In this document: piece after piece, positions 1 to 8,436 of the stretch | Layout of the letters: every line of letters begins with the position of its first letter | How positions within the stretch are numbered: the stretch's first letter is position 1 | Made by a program: the position numbers and the translations under genes | Assembly (NCBI RefSeq): GCF_900182735.1 | Contig: NZ_FXTU01000001.1 | Coordinates: forward strand, 620,001-684,000 | Source of the DNA: Laceyella tengchongensis | Lineage (GTDB): Bacteria > Bacillota > Bacilli > Thermoactinomycetales > Thermoactinomycetaceae | Reading direction: 5' to 3' | Length of the DNA: 64,000 nt | Notes under the pieces: generated by a model | The model's input: the letters and a program-made list of their open reading frames with translations, nothing else | Told to the model about the DNA's origin: nothing | Databases searched by the model: none

Positions 1-1
1 G

Positions 2-568
2 AATAAGGTGAAATTAGTGGTGCGCTCTAGCTTTGTCAATGAATCGGGCACTTGGATTAAGGGGGAAAATGAGATGGAAACCTCGCATCATGTCAGCGGC
101 ATCGCACACGACCTGCAAGTGGCACGAATCAAGGTGTTGGGATTGCCGAATCATGAAGAAACGTTGACGCGGCTGTTTGGATTGTTGGCCGAGGCGCACA
201 TCAATGTGGATATCATCGTCCAGAGCGAACATGATCATGAACGGGTTGATGTGGCTTTCAGTGTGAATGAAGAAGTAGGCTTGGAAGCGCGGCAGGTATT
301 GGAGGCGGCGCAAAGTGAGTTGGGCTTTGCCAAGATTTTGTATGAAGGGGGATTGGCCAAGGTTTCCGCGGTGGGCGTGGGGATGATGGCCCGCCCGGGT
401 GTAGCGGCCAAGATGTTTGCCACGTTAAGCGAAGCGGGCATTCGGGTGAAAATGGTTTCCACTTCCGAGATTAAAATTTCCTGCGTGGTGGAGCGGGAGC
501 AGGCTCTGGAAGGGGCGCGCCGCCTACATTCGGCGTTTGGCCTGGATCGGATCGAAGTCAAAGTGTAG
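2..568 (+). CDS. lysC: Aspartate kinase, C-terminal regulatory part (5' truncated by window edge)
   Basis: The reading frame is already open at base 2, so the gene starts outside the window; the GTG at base 8 is not a real start. Aspartokinase phosphorylates aspartate in the first step of lysine, threonine, methionine and diaminopimelate synthesis. The visible part holds two ACT domains. The first begins near ARIKVLGLPNHE with the INVDIIVQS segment, and the second near KVSAVGVGMMARPGVAAKMF with the STSEIKISCVV segment. These are the typical effector-binding repeats of the regulatory half; the kinase domain is not in view. In Bacillus subtilis lysC also lies upstream of sdhCAB and gerE, so the neighbourhood fits. 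A hairpin terminator follows directly. Confidence 0.93.
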   Translation, partial: NKVKLVVRSSFVNESGTWIKGENEMETSHHVSGIAHDLQVARIKVLGLPNHEETLTRLFGLLAEAHINVDIIVQSEHDHERVDVAFSVNEEVGLEARQVLEAAQSELGFAKILYEGGLAKVSAVGVGMMARPGVAAKMFATLSEAGIRVKMVSTSEIKISCVVEREQALEGARRLHSAFGLDRIEVKV

Positions 569-576
569 ACAAGAGA

Positions 577-610
577 GGCAGTCTGTCTGGGGAGGGCGGA
601 CTGCCTTTTC
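577..610 (+). terminator. Rho-independent terminator after lysC
   Basis: GGCAGTC at 577-583 pairs with GACTGCC at 599-605 and is followed by TTTT. It sits 9 bases after the lysC stop. Confidence 0.8.
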
Positions 611-798
611 TATTCTGTGATCTCATCTCATATAATGAACCGGAGTAGATGGGAATCCCTATTCTGCTGAGTAAAGCCAAGTGGAGTTATAATAAACAGA
701 TTAATGATAAAATTATTTATTGACTGAAAATCATTGTTTAGGTGATGATTAAAATAATTGAATCGATCCATCTATCATTGTTTCAGGAGGTGTTGGCG

Positions 799-1728
799 TT
801 GGTCAAATATGTGATGTCCCGATTGTTACAGATGGTGTTGACACTCTGGGTGATCGCGACGGTCACATTCATTATGATGAAAGCGATTCCGGGCGATCCG
901 TTCAGCAATGAAAAAAAACTACCCGAAGAAGTGTTGCGTAATTTGTATGCTTATTACCAATTGGACGATCCGCTGCCCGTTCAGTATGTCCATTATATGA
1001 AAAATCTGGTGTCGCTGGATTTGGGCCCTTCCTTCAAATATGAAACTCGCTCGATCAATGAGATTGTGGCGGAAGGTTTTCCCGTCTCGGCCCAGTTGGG
1101 GGCGCAAGCGTTGTTGGTAGCGGTTGTGGCTGGCCTTGCTTTGGGCGTCGTGGCCGCGCTCAAGCAAAACAGGTCGCTGGACTATTTCTCCATGCTGGTG
1201 GCGGTGTTGGGGATCTCTGTGCCTAGCTTTGTGCTGGCTCCGATCTTGCAAAAATATTTGGGGGTCGAGTGGGAGCTTTTGCCAGTGGCCACGTGGGAAG
1301 GGTTCGCGTCTACTGTGATGCCAACAATCGCGCTGGCCGCGTTCCCTCTAGCTAGCGTGACTCGGTTGATGCGGTCGAGCATGGTCGAGGTCTTGACGCA
1401 AGATTATGTGCGTACGGCCAGAGCCAAAGGGTTGCCACCCTTGTTCGTGATCGTCCGCCATACGATCCGCAACGCGATTTTACCTGTGGTCACCGTGTTG
1501 GGACCGCTCACGGTCGGGGTGTTGACGGGCAGTTTTGTGGTTGAGAGCATTTTTTCCATACCGGGCATTGGCAAGTATTTTGTGGAGAGCATCACCAACC
1601 GTGACTATCCTTTGATCATGGGAATCACCCTGTTTTACTCTTCGCTGTTGATTATCGTCAATTTCCTGGTTGATCTGGCTTATGGCTGGATTGACCCACG
1701 GATTCAGTTGGCCAAAGGAGGCAAGTGA
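799..1728 (+). CDS. Oligopeptide/dipeptide ABC transporter permease (DppB/OppB type)
   Basis: Inner-membrane permease of a peptide or nickel ABC importer. It starts with a hydrophobic segment (MSRLLQMVLTLWVIATVTF) followed by the family motif AIPGDPF. The EAA loop that docks the ATPase is seen as VRTARAKGLPPLFVIVRHTI, and the C-terminal end has the PRIQLAKG tail typical of DppB. I chose the TTG at 799 because AGGAGGT at 785-791 lies 7 bases ahead; the in-frame ATG at 742 has no good Shine-Dalgarno sequence. It is the first of three tightly spaced genes. No substrate-binding protein gene lies upstream (only lysC), so the binding protein must be encoded elsewhere or the system is incomplete. 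Substrate unknown. Confidence 0.9.
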   Translation: MVKYVMSRLLQMVLTLWVIATVTFIMMKAIPGDPFSNEKKLPEEVLRNLYAYYQLDDPLPVQYVHYMKNLVSLDLGPSFKYETRSINEIVAEGFPVSAQLGAQALLVAVVAGLALGVVAALKQNRSLDYFSMLVAVLGISVPSFVLAPILQKYLGVEWELLPVATWEGFASTVMPTIALAAFPLASVTRLMRSSMVEVLTQDYVRTARAKGLPPLFVIVRHTIRNAILPVVTVLGPLTVGVLTGSFVVESIFSIPGIGKYFVESITNRDYPLIMGITLFYSSLLIIVNFLVDLAYGWIDPRIQLAKGGK

Positions 1729-1729
1729 C

Positions 1730-2653
1730 ATGGAACCGGTGTATCATCCCCGTTTTCAGCGTGTGAGCCGTTCAAGGCCGGCGATGGAGGCGATCCGCCG
1801 CCCCCGGGTGTCGTATTGGCGGGAGAGTTGGCGACGGTTGCGACAAAACGCGTTAGCTATGGCGGGTCTCATTACCATTGTCTTGATCGCGATCCTTTCA
1901 ATTGTCGGCCCGATGCTGTCCGAATATGAATACAATGAGCAAAACCTGCAAACGGGCCGCAATTTGCCGCCGTCGGCTGAGCATTGGTTTGGCACGGATG
2001 ATTTGGGGCGAGATGTGTTTGTGCGGGTGTGCGAAGGTGGGCGTATTTCACTCGCTATCGGGTTGGCGGCCGCTATGATTGACATGGGCATCGGCGTGGT
2101 TTATGGCGGCATTGCGGGGCTTCGCGGCGGTCGGCTGGATGAAGTGATGATGAGGGTAGTGGATGTGCTGTGGGGTCTTCCTTATCTATTGACGGTGATT
2201 TTGCTCATGGTTATCTTGCCGCCGGGATTGGGGACAATCATCCTCGCGCTCACCGTGACCGGTTGGTTGAATATGGCGCGGCTCGTGCGGGGACAAGTGC
2301 TTCAACTGAAACAACAGGAGTATGTGCTGGCCGCGCAAGCGCTGGGGGCCACAACTTCCCGTCTGCTGGTCAAACATCTGATACCGAACGCGATGGGGCC
2401 CATCCTGATCATGTTGACGCTGACGGTACCGAGCGCCATTTTCGCAGAAGCGTTTTTAAGTTTTTTGGGGCTGGGAGTGCAAGCGCCAGTAGCCAGTTGG
2501 GGTACGATGATCAATGATGCGCTGGTAACGGTGTTGTCAGGGGAATGGTGGCGCCTCTTTTTCCCAGCACTGTTCCTGTGCCTGACCATGTTGGCTTTCA
2601 ACGCGTTTGGTGATGGGTTGCGCGACGCACTTGATCCGAAATTGCGCAAATAA
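1730..2653 (+). CDS. Oligopeptide/dipeptide ABC transporter permease (DppC/OppC type)
   Basis: Second permease of the peptide importer. The N-terminal region carries SYWRESWRRLRQNALAMAGL, the cytoplasmic stretch plus first membrane segment found in OppC/DppC. It is followed by HWFGTDDLGRDVFVRVCEGG, a hallmark of this subfamily, and the EAA loop YVLAAQALGATTSRLLVKHL. The C-terminal FNAFGDGLRDALDPK is the family signature. ATG at 1730 is preferred: AAAGGAGG lies about 7 bases ahead at the end of the upstream gene, and the start is one base after the preceding stop, which suggests translational coupling. A longer reading from 1670 would overlap the upstream gene by 59 bases without benefit. Confidence 0.92.
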   Translation: MEPVYHPRFQRVSRSRPAMEAIRRPRVSYWRESWRRLRQNALAMAGLITIVLIAILSIVGPMLSEYEYNEQNLQTGRNLPPSAEHWFGTDDLGRDVFVRVCEGGRISLAIGLAAAMIDMGIGVVYGGIAGLRGGRLDEVMMRVVDVLWGLPYLLTVILLMVILPPGLGTIILALTVTGWLNMARLVRGQVLQLKQQEYVLAAQALGATTSRLLVKHLIPNAMGPILIMLTLTVPSAIFAEAFLSFLGLGVQAPVASWGTMINDALVTVLSGEWWRLFFPALFLCLTMLAFNAFGDGLRDALDPKLRK

Positions 2654-2665
2654 GGAGGGAATAAG

Positions 2666-3673
2666 GTGGAGAAGCTGCTTGAAGTGAACGGATTAGAAGT
2701 GTCTTTTCAGCTGGACAAAGGGGAAGTGCAAGCGGTGCGAGGCGTTTCTTTTTCGCTGGCCCGCGGGGAAACGTTGGCGATTGTGGGGGAGTCGGGAAGC
2801 GGAAAGAGCGTGACGGCCTTGGCTGTGATGCGGTTGCTCCAACACCCGGGCCGGATCAAGGGCGGGGAGATCTGCTATGATGGCATTGAGTTGACGCGGA
2901 TGGAAGAGAAAGGGATGTTTCGCATCCGCGGTGCGGAAATCGCGATGATATTTCAGGACCCCATGACTTCCCTTAATCCGACGATGAAGGTCGGTGAGCA
3001 AATCATCGAGGGGCTTCGCTGGCACCGGAAGATGGGAACGGCTGAGGCCAAAGCGCGTGCGGCCGAGATGTTAAAACGGGTAGGCATTGCGCAAGCCGAA
3101 CGCAGATTGGAGCAATACCCACATGAATTCAGCGGAGGGATGAGGCAACGGGTGATGATCGCGATGGCCTTGTCCCTCAACCCGAAGGTGCTGATTGCGG
3201 ATGAGCCGACCACGGCCTTGGATGTGACGGTTCAGGCGCAAATCCTGGAATTGATGAAAACGTTGCAAGAGGAGACGGGAACCTCTATCATCCTGATTAC
3301 GCACGATCTAGGCGTGGTGGCTGAAACGGCTGATCGCGTCTGTGTGATGTACGGCGGACAAGTTGTGGAAACGGGAACAGTCAATGAATGTTTCCGTCAG
3401 GCCCGTCACCCGTACACGTGGGGGTTGTTGCAGTCGATGCCGAGGTTGGATCAGCCGCGGGATCGAGAGTTGCAACCCATCCCAGGATCGCCGCCCGACT
3501 TGTATGAACCGCCGCAAGGATGTCCATTTGCTGACCGCTGCCCCTACGCGATGCATGTCTGTTATGAAGAAGCGCCTCCATTGACCCGTCTGTCGGATAC
3601 CCATCAAGTCAAGTGCTGGCTGGAAGACCCCGAAGCGCCGCCAGCGGAGATGAACCAGCCATTTGCTTGGTAG
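2666..3673 (+). CDS. Oligopeptide/dipeptide ABC transporter ATP-binding protein (DppD/OppD type)
   Basis: Cytoplasmic ATPase that powers the permease pair. Walker A is GESGSGKS, the Q-loop is FQDPMTSLNP, the ABC signature is EFSGGMRQR, and Walker B is VLIADEPTTALD followed by the switch histidine in ITHDLG. The C-terminal peptide-transporter extension (PGSPPDLYEPPQGCPFADRC...C) carries the cysteines expected for OppD/DppD. GTG start with AAGGAGGGA ahead, 12 bases after the permease stop. A second ATPase (OppF/DppF) normally follows but is absent here; a terminator comes instead. The importer would need a partner ATPase encoded elsewhere, or would run as a homodimer of this one. Confidence 0.93.
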   Translation: MEKLLEVNGLEVSFQLDKGEVQAVRGVSFSLARGETLAIVGESGSGKSVTALAVMRLLQHPGRIKGGEICYDGIELTRMEEKGMFRIRGAEIAMIFQDPMTSLNPTMKVGEQIIEGLRWHRKMGTAEAKARAAEMLKRVGIAQAERRLEQYPHEFSGGMRQRVMIAMALSLNPKVLIADEPTTALDVTVQAQILELMKTLQEETGTSIILITHDLGVVAETADRVCVMYGGQVVETGTVNECFRQARHPYTWGLLQSMPRLDQPRDRELQPIPGSPPDLYEPPQGCPFADRCPYAMHVCYEEAPPLTRLSDTHQVKCWLEDPEAPPAEMNQPFAW

Positions 3674-3686
3674 GCGACCGCCACGC

Positions 3687-3728
3687 AAGAAACTCCCCCG
3701 CTTTTGCTGGAGGGAGTTTCTTGTTTTC
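3687..3728 (+). terminator. Terminator after peptide ABC genes
   Basis: AAGAAACTCCC at 3687-3697 pairs perfectly with GGGAGTTTCTT at 3712-3722, followed by GTTTTCC. It closes the three-gene transport operon. Confidence 0.85.
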
Positions 3729-3833
3729 CCCATGCGATTGTTCCTGGTCCCGAATTGGCGGATGTGGTCGTAAAAAGCGGGAGGTAAAGCGCATTCCGGG
3801 CGGCTTAAGCAAAGAGAGGACGGTTGACATTCC

Positions 3834-3863
3834 TTGACGCCCCCATCCGGATGGGAGTAAAAT
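3834..3863 (+). promoter_or_regulatory. Candidate sigma-A promoter for sdhCAB
   Basis: TTGACG at 3834-3839 and TAAAAT at 3858-3863 are separated by 18 bases, about 105 bases ahead of sdhC. A second TTGACA lies at 3824 but has no matching -10 box. The leader after it contains TTTCTCAA (about 3892) and TTTGAGAAA (about 3908), which could form a hairpin. Confidence 0.5.
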
Positions 3864-3968
3864 AAATAGCGAGTTGAAACCCCTTTCTCAACTTTTCTGT
3901 CAGCAGTTTGAGAAAGTGCTGAAACCCACTAACTCTACTGCGACTATGTCCAAGATTGGAGGCAAATG

Positions 3969-4619
3969 ATGAGCAGAGAACGCAGTTTCTTCAACCGTCG
4001 GTTACACTCTTTGCTAGGCGTGATACCGGTGGGCTTTTTTTTGGTGGAACATTTATTTTCCAACTATGCTGCTACCAAAGGGGCACAAGCATTTGTTGAA
4101 CAGGTAGAATGGCTTTGGGGGATCCCGTTCATCACTGTTCTGGAAATCTTTTTTATTTTCTTGCCGCTCCTTTACCATGGCGTCTATGGTCTGTATATTG
4201 CTTTGCAAGCCAAAAACAATGTCGGCAACTTTAATACGTTTCGCAACTGGATGTTCACCTTGCAACGGATCACAGGTGTCGCCACCCTCATTTATGTCGT
4301 ATGGCATGTATGGGAGACTCGCGTGCAAGTGGCGCTTTATGACATGACCGCTCCCCAGCTTGCCAATTTGACGCATGAAATCCTGCAAAATCCAGTCAAT
4401 TTGGCGTTGTATTTGATCGGTCTGGTTGCGGCTGTTTTCCACTTCTCCAATGGTATGTGGACGTTCCTCATTACTTGGGGTGTGACAGTGGGGCCGCGCG
4501 CGCAACGCGTCTCTTCCTATGTGTGGGCGGTTGTGTTTGTCCTTGTTTCTTATCTCGGCATTTCTGCGCTGTTGGCCTTCGCGCAAGCTGACTTTATGGG
4601 TCAAATGGCACAGCATTAG
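3969..4619 (+). CDS. sdhC: Succinate dehydrogenase cytochrome b558 subunit
   Basis: Membrane anchor and di-heme cytochrome b of complex II; it passes electrons from SdhB to menaquinone. The start MSRERSFFNRRLHSLLGVIP closely matches Bacillus-type SdhC. Five membrane segments can be read, with haem-ligand histidines in the usual places: RRLHSLLG, LVEHLFSN, YHGVYGLY, VWHVWETR and FHFSNGMW. I take the second of two adjacent ATGs because TTGGAGG then lies 6 bases ahead; the first would leave only 3. It is the first gene of an sdhCAB operon, with the flavoprotein gene 15 bases downstream. Confidence 0.95.
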   Translation: MSRERSFFNRRLHSLLGVIPVGFFLVEHLFSNYAATKGAQAFVEQVEWLWGIPFITVLEIFFIFLPLLYHGVYGLYIALQAKNNVGNFNTFRNWMFTLQRITGVATLIYVVWHVWETRVQVALYDMTAPQLANLTHEILQNPVNLALYLIGLVAAVFHFSNGMWTFLITWGVTVGPRAQRVSSYVWAVVFVLVSYLGISALLAFAQADFMGQMAQH

Positions 4620-4634
4620 AAGGGAGCTTTTCTC

Positions 4635-6392
4635 ATGAATGAAAAACTAATCGTTGTCGGTGGGGGCCTGGCTGGCTTGATGGCAACGCTCAAGGCAGCT
4701 GAGGCTGGAGCCCACGTCCAACTATTTTCCATCGTACCGGTGAAACGCTCTCACTCTGTGTGCGCACAGGGCGGCATCAACGGTGCGGTAAACACCAAAG
4801 GGGAAGGGGATTCCCCATGGGAACACTTTGACGACACCATTTATGGAGGCGACTTCCTCGCCAACCAACCACCGGTCAAAGCGATGTGTGAAGCCGCGCC
4901 CGGGATCATTTATCTGATGGACCGCATGGGGGTTCCGTTCAACCGCACGCCGGAAGGGTTGATCGACTTCCGCCGTTTCGGGGGAACGAAACACCACCGC
5001 ACCGCTTTTGCAGGTGCCACCACAGGGCAGCAATTGCTTTATGCGTTAGATGAACAAGTACGTCGCTATGAATCTGAAGGTAAAGTGTCCAAGTATGAAA
5101 ACTGGGAGTTCTTGAGCATTGTTAAAGATGATGAAGGACGTTGCCGCGGGATCGTCGCGCAAAACCTGCGCAGTGGCGAAATCGTCTCTTTCCCTGCCGA
5201 TGCGGTGATCTTGGCGACAGGAGGACCCGGTATCATCTTCGGTAAGTCCACCAACTCCATGATCAACACCGGAACGGCGGCTGCTGCTGTGTACCAGCAA
5301 GGGGTTTATTACGCCAACGGTGAGTTTATTCAAGTGCATCCAACCGCGATTCCTGGAGATGACAAACTCCGCCTGATGTCCGAATCGGCTCGTGGTGAAG
5401 GTGGCCGCGTCTGGACATACAAAGACGGCAAACCATGGTATTTCCTCGAAGAGATGTACCCAGCTTATGGGAACTTGGTACCACGCGATATCGCTACTCG
5501 CGCCATCTTCAAAGTGTGTGTAGACGATAAGCTTGGGATCAACGGGGAGAACATGGTTTATCTTGATTTATCCCACAAAGATCCGAAGGAATTGGATATC
5601 AAGCTGGGTGGGATCATTGAGATCTATGAGAAATTCATGGGTGAAGATCCACGCAAAGTTCCGATGAAAATCTTCCCGGCCGTACACTATTCCATGGGCG
5701 GCATGTGGGTCAACTATGACCAAATGACCAACATCCCCGGATTGTTCGCTGCGGGTGAATGTGACTATCAATACCACGGTGCGAACCGCCTGGGTGCGAA
5801 CTCCCTCTTGTCCTGCATTTACGGCGGCATGGTTGCTGGACCGAAAGCGATTGAATATGTGCGCGGACTGGACAAACATGTCGATTCGCTCAGCTCGGAC
5901 ATCTTTGACAAACAGCAAAAGCTAGAAGAAGAGAAGTACGAAAATATCCTGAAGATGGACGGAAACGAAAACGCCTATGCGTTGCACAAAGAGCTGGGTG
6001 AATGGATGACGGACAACGTAACGGTGGTTCGCTACAATGACCGTCTGAAGAAAACGGATGAAAAAATCCAAGAATTGATGGAACGGTACCAAAATATCAA
6101 CATGATCGACACCAGCAAATGGAGCAACCAAGCGGCGCCGTTCACTCGCCACCTGTGGAACATGCTGCAATTGGCGCGTGTTATCACGCTTGGCGCATAC
6201 CATCGTAACGAAAGCCGTGGGGCGCATTACAAACCGGAGTTCCCGGACCGCAATGACGAAGAATGGTTGAAAACGACCAAAGCGAAATTCACCCCTGACG
6301 GTCCGGTGTTCGAGTATGAGCCGGTTGACACTTCTCTGATTAAACCCCGTCCGCGCCGTTACGATGTGGATAAGGGAGGGGACAAAAAATGA
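4635..6392 (+). CDS. sdhA: Succinate dehydrogenase flavoprotein subunit
   Basis: Catalytic subunit of complex II, oxidising succinate to fumarate. The N-terminal dinucleotide fold is IVVGGGLAGLMATLKAAEAG. The SHSVCAQGGINGAVN segment holds the histidine that binds FAD covalently. HPTAIPGDDKLRLMSESARG and the RHLWNML and HYSMGGMWVNY segments form the succinate pocket, with the active-site arginine region GANRLGANSLLSC. Length (585 aa) matches Bacillus SdhA. A Shine-Dalgarno AGAAGGGAG precedes ATG. The stop overlaps the sdhB start by 4 bases (ATGA), so the two are translationally coupled. Confidence 0.97.
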   Translation: MNEKLIVVGGGLAGLMATLKAAEAGAHVQLFSIVPVKRSHSVCAQGGINGAVNTKGEGDSPWEHFDDTIYGGDFLANQPPVKAMCEAAPGIIYLMDRMGVPFNRTPEGLIDFRRFGGTKHHRTAFAGATTGQQLLYALDEQVRRYESEGKVSKYENWEFLSIVKDDEGRCRGIVAQNLRSGEIVSFPADAVILATGGPGIIFGKSTNSMINTGTAAAAVYQQGVYYANGEFIQVHPTAIPGDDKLRLMSESARGEGGRVWTYKDGKPWYFLEEMYPAYGNLVPRDIATRAIFKVCVDDKLGINGENMVYLDLSHKDPKELDIKLGGIIEIYEKFMGEDPRKVPMKIFPAVHYSMGGMWVNYDQMTNIPGLFAAGECDYQYHGANRLGANSLLSCIYGGMVAGPKAIEYVRGLDKHVDSLSSDIFDKQQKLEEEKYENILKMDGNENAYALHKELGEWMTDNVTVVRYNDRLKKTDEKIQELMERYQNINMIDTSKWSNQAAPFTRHLWNMLQLARVITLGAYHRNESRGAHYKPEFPDRNDEEWLKTTKAKFTPDGPVFEYEPVDTSLIKPRPRRYDVDKGGDKK

Positions 6393-7141
6393 GCGAGCAA
6401 CAATATGTACAGCTGATTGTGACACGTCAAGATGGTCCAGACAGCCAACCGTATAAAGAAGAGTTTAAAATCCCTTATCGCAAAAACATGAACGTGATCT
6501 CTGCGATGATGGAGATCCAACGGAACCCCGTTAATGCGAAAGGTGAAAAAGTCGCGCCGATTCAGTGGGAATCAAACTGCTTGGAAGAAGTGTGTGGTGC
6601 CTGCTCCATGGTCATCAATGGGAAGCCACGCCAAGCGTGCACGGCGCTTGTCGACCGGTTGGAACAACCGATACGCATTGAACCGATGCGCACGTTCCCT
6701 GTGATTCGCGACCTGGTTGTGGATCGCACCCGGATGTTCAACGCCCTGAAGCGGGTGAAAGCTTGGATTCCGATCGATGGCACCCATGATCTGGGACCTG
6801 GTCCGCGTATCGCTGAAAATGAGCGGCAATGGCGTTATGAATTGTCCAAGTGCATGACCTGTGGCGTATGCTTGGAAGCATGCCCTAATGTGAACTCCAA
6901 ATCCAACTTCGTCGGCCCGTTTGTCGTGGGACAAGTGCAACTGTTCAACTCCCATCCGACTGGAGCGATGAACAAAGAAGAGCGACTGGAAGCACTGCTG
7001 GATGACGGCGGGTTGCAAGAGTGCGGGAACTCGCAAAACTGTGTGCAAGCTTGCCCCAAAGGGATTCCGCTCACGACAGCGATTGCCAAGAGCAACCGTG
7101 ATGCAACGGTTCATATGTTCAAAAAGTGGCTATCCAATTAA
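6389..7141 (+). CDS. sdhB: Succinate dehydrogenase iron-sulfur subunit
   Basis: Electron-transfer subunit linking SdhA to the membrane cytochrome. All three cluster motifs are present: the plant-type 2Fe-2S site in CLEEVCGACSMVINGKPRQA, the 4Fe-4S site CMTCGVCLEACPN, and the 3Fe-4S site CGNSQNCVQACPKG. Length 250 aa is standard for the Bacillus enzyme. ATG overlaps the sdhA stop, with GGGAGGGGAC just ahead. A strong terminator follows 8 bases after the stop, closing the operon. Confidence 0.97.
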   Translation: MSEQQYVQLIVTRQDGPDSQPYKEEFKIPYRKNMNVISAMMEIQRNPVNAKGEKVAPIQWESNCLEEVCGACSMVINGKPRQACTALVDRLEQPIRIEPMRTFPVIRDLVVDRTRMFNALKRVKAWIPIDGTHDLGPGPRIAENERQWRYELSKCMTCGVCLEACPNVNSKSNFVGPFVVGQVQLFNSHPTGAMNKEERLEALLDDGGLQECGNSQNCVQACPKGIPLTTAIAKSNRDATVHMFKKWLSN

Positions 7142-7149
7142 TGCACGGA

Positions 7150-7180
7150 CTGCCGGCTTTAAAAGCCGGCAGTTTTTTTT
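7150..7180 (+). terminator. Terminator of sdhCAB
   Basis: CTGCCGGCTTT at 7150-7160 pairs with AAAGCCGGCAG, followed by eight T residues (7173-7180). Confidence 0.92.
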
Positions 7181-7200
7181 GGATAACAACATGGGATAAA

Positions 7201-7235
7201 AACACAGAACCGACTTTTTAAGTCGGTTCTGTGTT
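7201..7235 (-). terminator. Terminator of the DUF1002 gene
   Basis: Perfect 16-base stem, AACACAGAACCGACTT / AAGTCGGTTCTGTGTT. On the minus strand it is followed by a T-rich tail, just after the stop at 7250. Confidence 0.85.
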
Positions 7236-7249
7236 TGCAATGCCAAAGC

Positions 7250-8155
7250 TTATTTTTGTGAAGACGCGGAGGTGAAGAAGTCACCGATCGCGCTAAACAA
7301 GTCGCCTAACCATTCAAAAATGGTGTCAAAGAACCCTCGAGTTACTTCGGCATTCAAAATGTTTTTGATGTCCCCGCGCAAGCTTTCAAATTGTTGGGCG
7401 AGTTGGTCCCAATCAATGTTCAAAGAGCTGAAGTGCTGAGAGAATTGGATCAATTGGTTGATGGTTTGTTCGTTCAAATTAATATTGAAATCGTTGGAAA
7501 CGTTGATGATGATATCTCTGTATTCCTCGGGAGTCTGTGGTTTTTCTTGCGCCACTTCCTGTTTCACGGCATTGATGAATTGCACGGCTTTATTTGAGTC
7601 TCCCAATTCTTGGGCAAGCTCTTGCGTGCGAACGATCTCTTCGTTGGCCACTTGCTTGGTGTTTTCATCGATCTTTTTGCCTGTGGCCGTTTCAAAGGCC
7701 TTGATGATCCCGGTCAAGCCGGCGGTGCCGGATACACGGATCGGTGCGGTTACATAGATGTCCGCATCTTTGATACCCGCGGTAATGGCTGCGTTCGCGT
7801 ACATGCTGTCGGTGATGGTGGAGATGTTGTTGGTTTTCACCGAGATGCCTTTACCGGATTCAGTCAAGACGATTTTAGCGGAAGACAGAGCATGACGACC
7901 GATAACATCCGCTTTCAAGTATTTCCCCAAGTACTGATATTCTTCTTGGTTTGTGACTTCGATGATTTTCGCCTGCGTTTCGTCAACGCCCATCTCTTTC
8001 AAGATGGCATCGCGTTGGGTTCCTGTCAGGTCTTTACCCAACGTCACCACAGTTTGACCGGCGATGGCGTCGGCGGATGCGCTAAGCGGCAAGGCGAGCG
8101 CAACGGCCGTAAGCATAGCCAAGGCCAGCAAGCTAAATTTCTTCAAATGTTTCAT
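7250..8155 (-). CDS. DUF1002 family secreted protein (YpuA-like)
   Basis: Exported protein of unknown function. A signal peptide is visible at the start (MKHLKKFSLLALAMLTAVAL, cleavage probably after ASA). The mature part begins VVTLGKDLTGTQRDAILKEM and includes SSAKIVLTESGKGISVKTNN and ITAGIKDADIYVTAPIRVSG, the conserved core of DUF1002. The C-terminal third is helical and ends with an amphipathic FDTIFEWLGDLFSAIGDFF stretch, which may bind a membrane. ATG at 8155 follows AAGGGGG at a longish 11-base spacing; a longer frame to 8308 lacks a Shine-Dalgarno site. Monocistronic, with its own terminator. YpuA of Bacillus subtilis is linked to the cell envelope, but the role is unknown. Confidence 0.85.
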   Translation of the reverse strand: MKHLKKFSLLALAMLTAVALALPLSASADAIAGQTVVTLGKDLTGTQRDAILKEMGVDETQAKIIEVTNQEEYQYLGKYLKADVIGRHALSSAKIVLTESGKGISVKTNNISTITDSMYANAAITAGIKDADIYVTAPIRVSGTAGLTGIIKAFETATGKKIDENTKQVANEEIVRTQELAQELGDSNKAVQFINAVKQEVAQEKPQTPEEYRDIIINVSNDFNINLNEQTINQLIQFSQHFSSLNIDWDQLAQQFESLRGDIKNILNAEVTRGFFDTIFEWLGDLFSAIGDFFTSASSQK

Positions 8156-8387
8156 TAGAAATGAAACCCCCTTATAGAAGAGAAAAGAATCGCCTCCGGC
8201 AATGGATGAAGTTGCCAAAGGTCGAAAGTCCATATCAGATTTTATTGTATCGTGTATTGTCGCATCTGTGAACAGTAAAAAAGTAGGTAAATTACCAAAC
8301 TGGATCAAATTGCTTCAGTACAGGTCAGTGATGATGAAATTGGAGCGGGTATTGCTGGGGATCGTTTGGCTTTGTTTAAGAGAAGAT

Positions 8388-8431
8388 AAAAAGCCCTGTC
8401 ACGTTGTCGTGAAAGATGGCGTGACAGGGCT
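8388..8431 (-). terminator. Terminator of the fumarase gene
   Basis: AGCCCTGTCACG and CGTGACAGGGCT form a 12-bp stem; the minus strand continues with TTTTTATCTT. Confidence 0.9.
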
Positions 8432-8436
8432 ACAGT

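Noticed and set aside
3613..3837. 74-aa ORF across the terminator after the peptide transporter
   Set aside because: It overlaps the ATPase gene end and runs through a strong terminator hairpin; residue make-up is not protein-like.
7391..8158. Plus-strand ORFs opposite the DUF1002 gene
   Set aside because: They are antisense shadows of a gene with a signal peptide and conserved domain; no Shine-Dalgarno sites.
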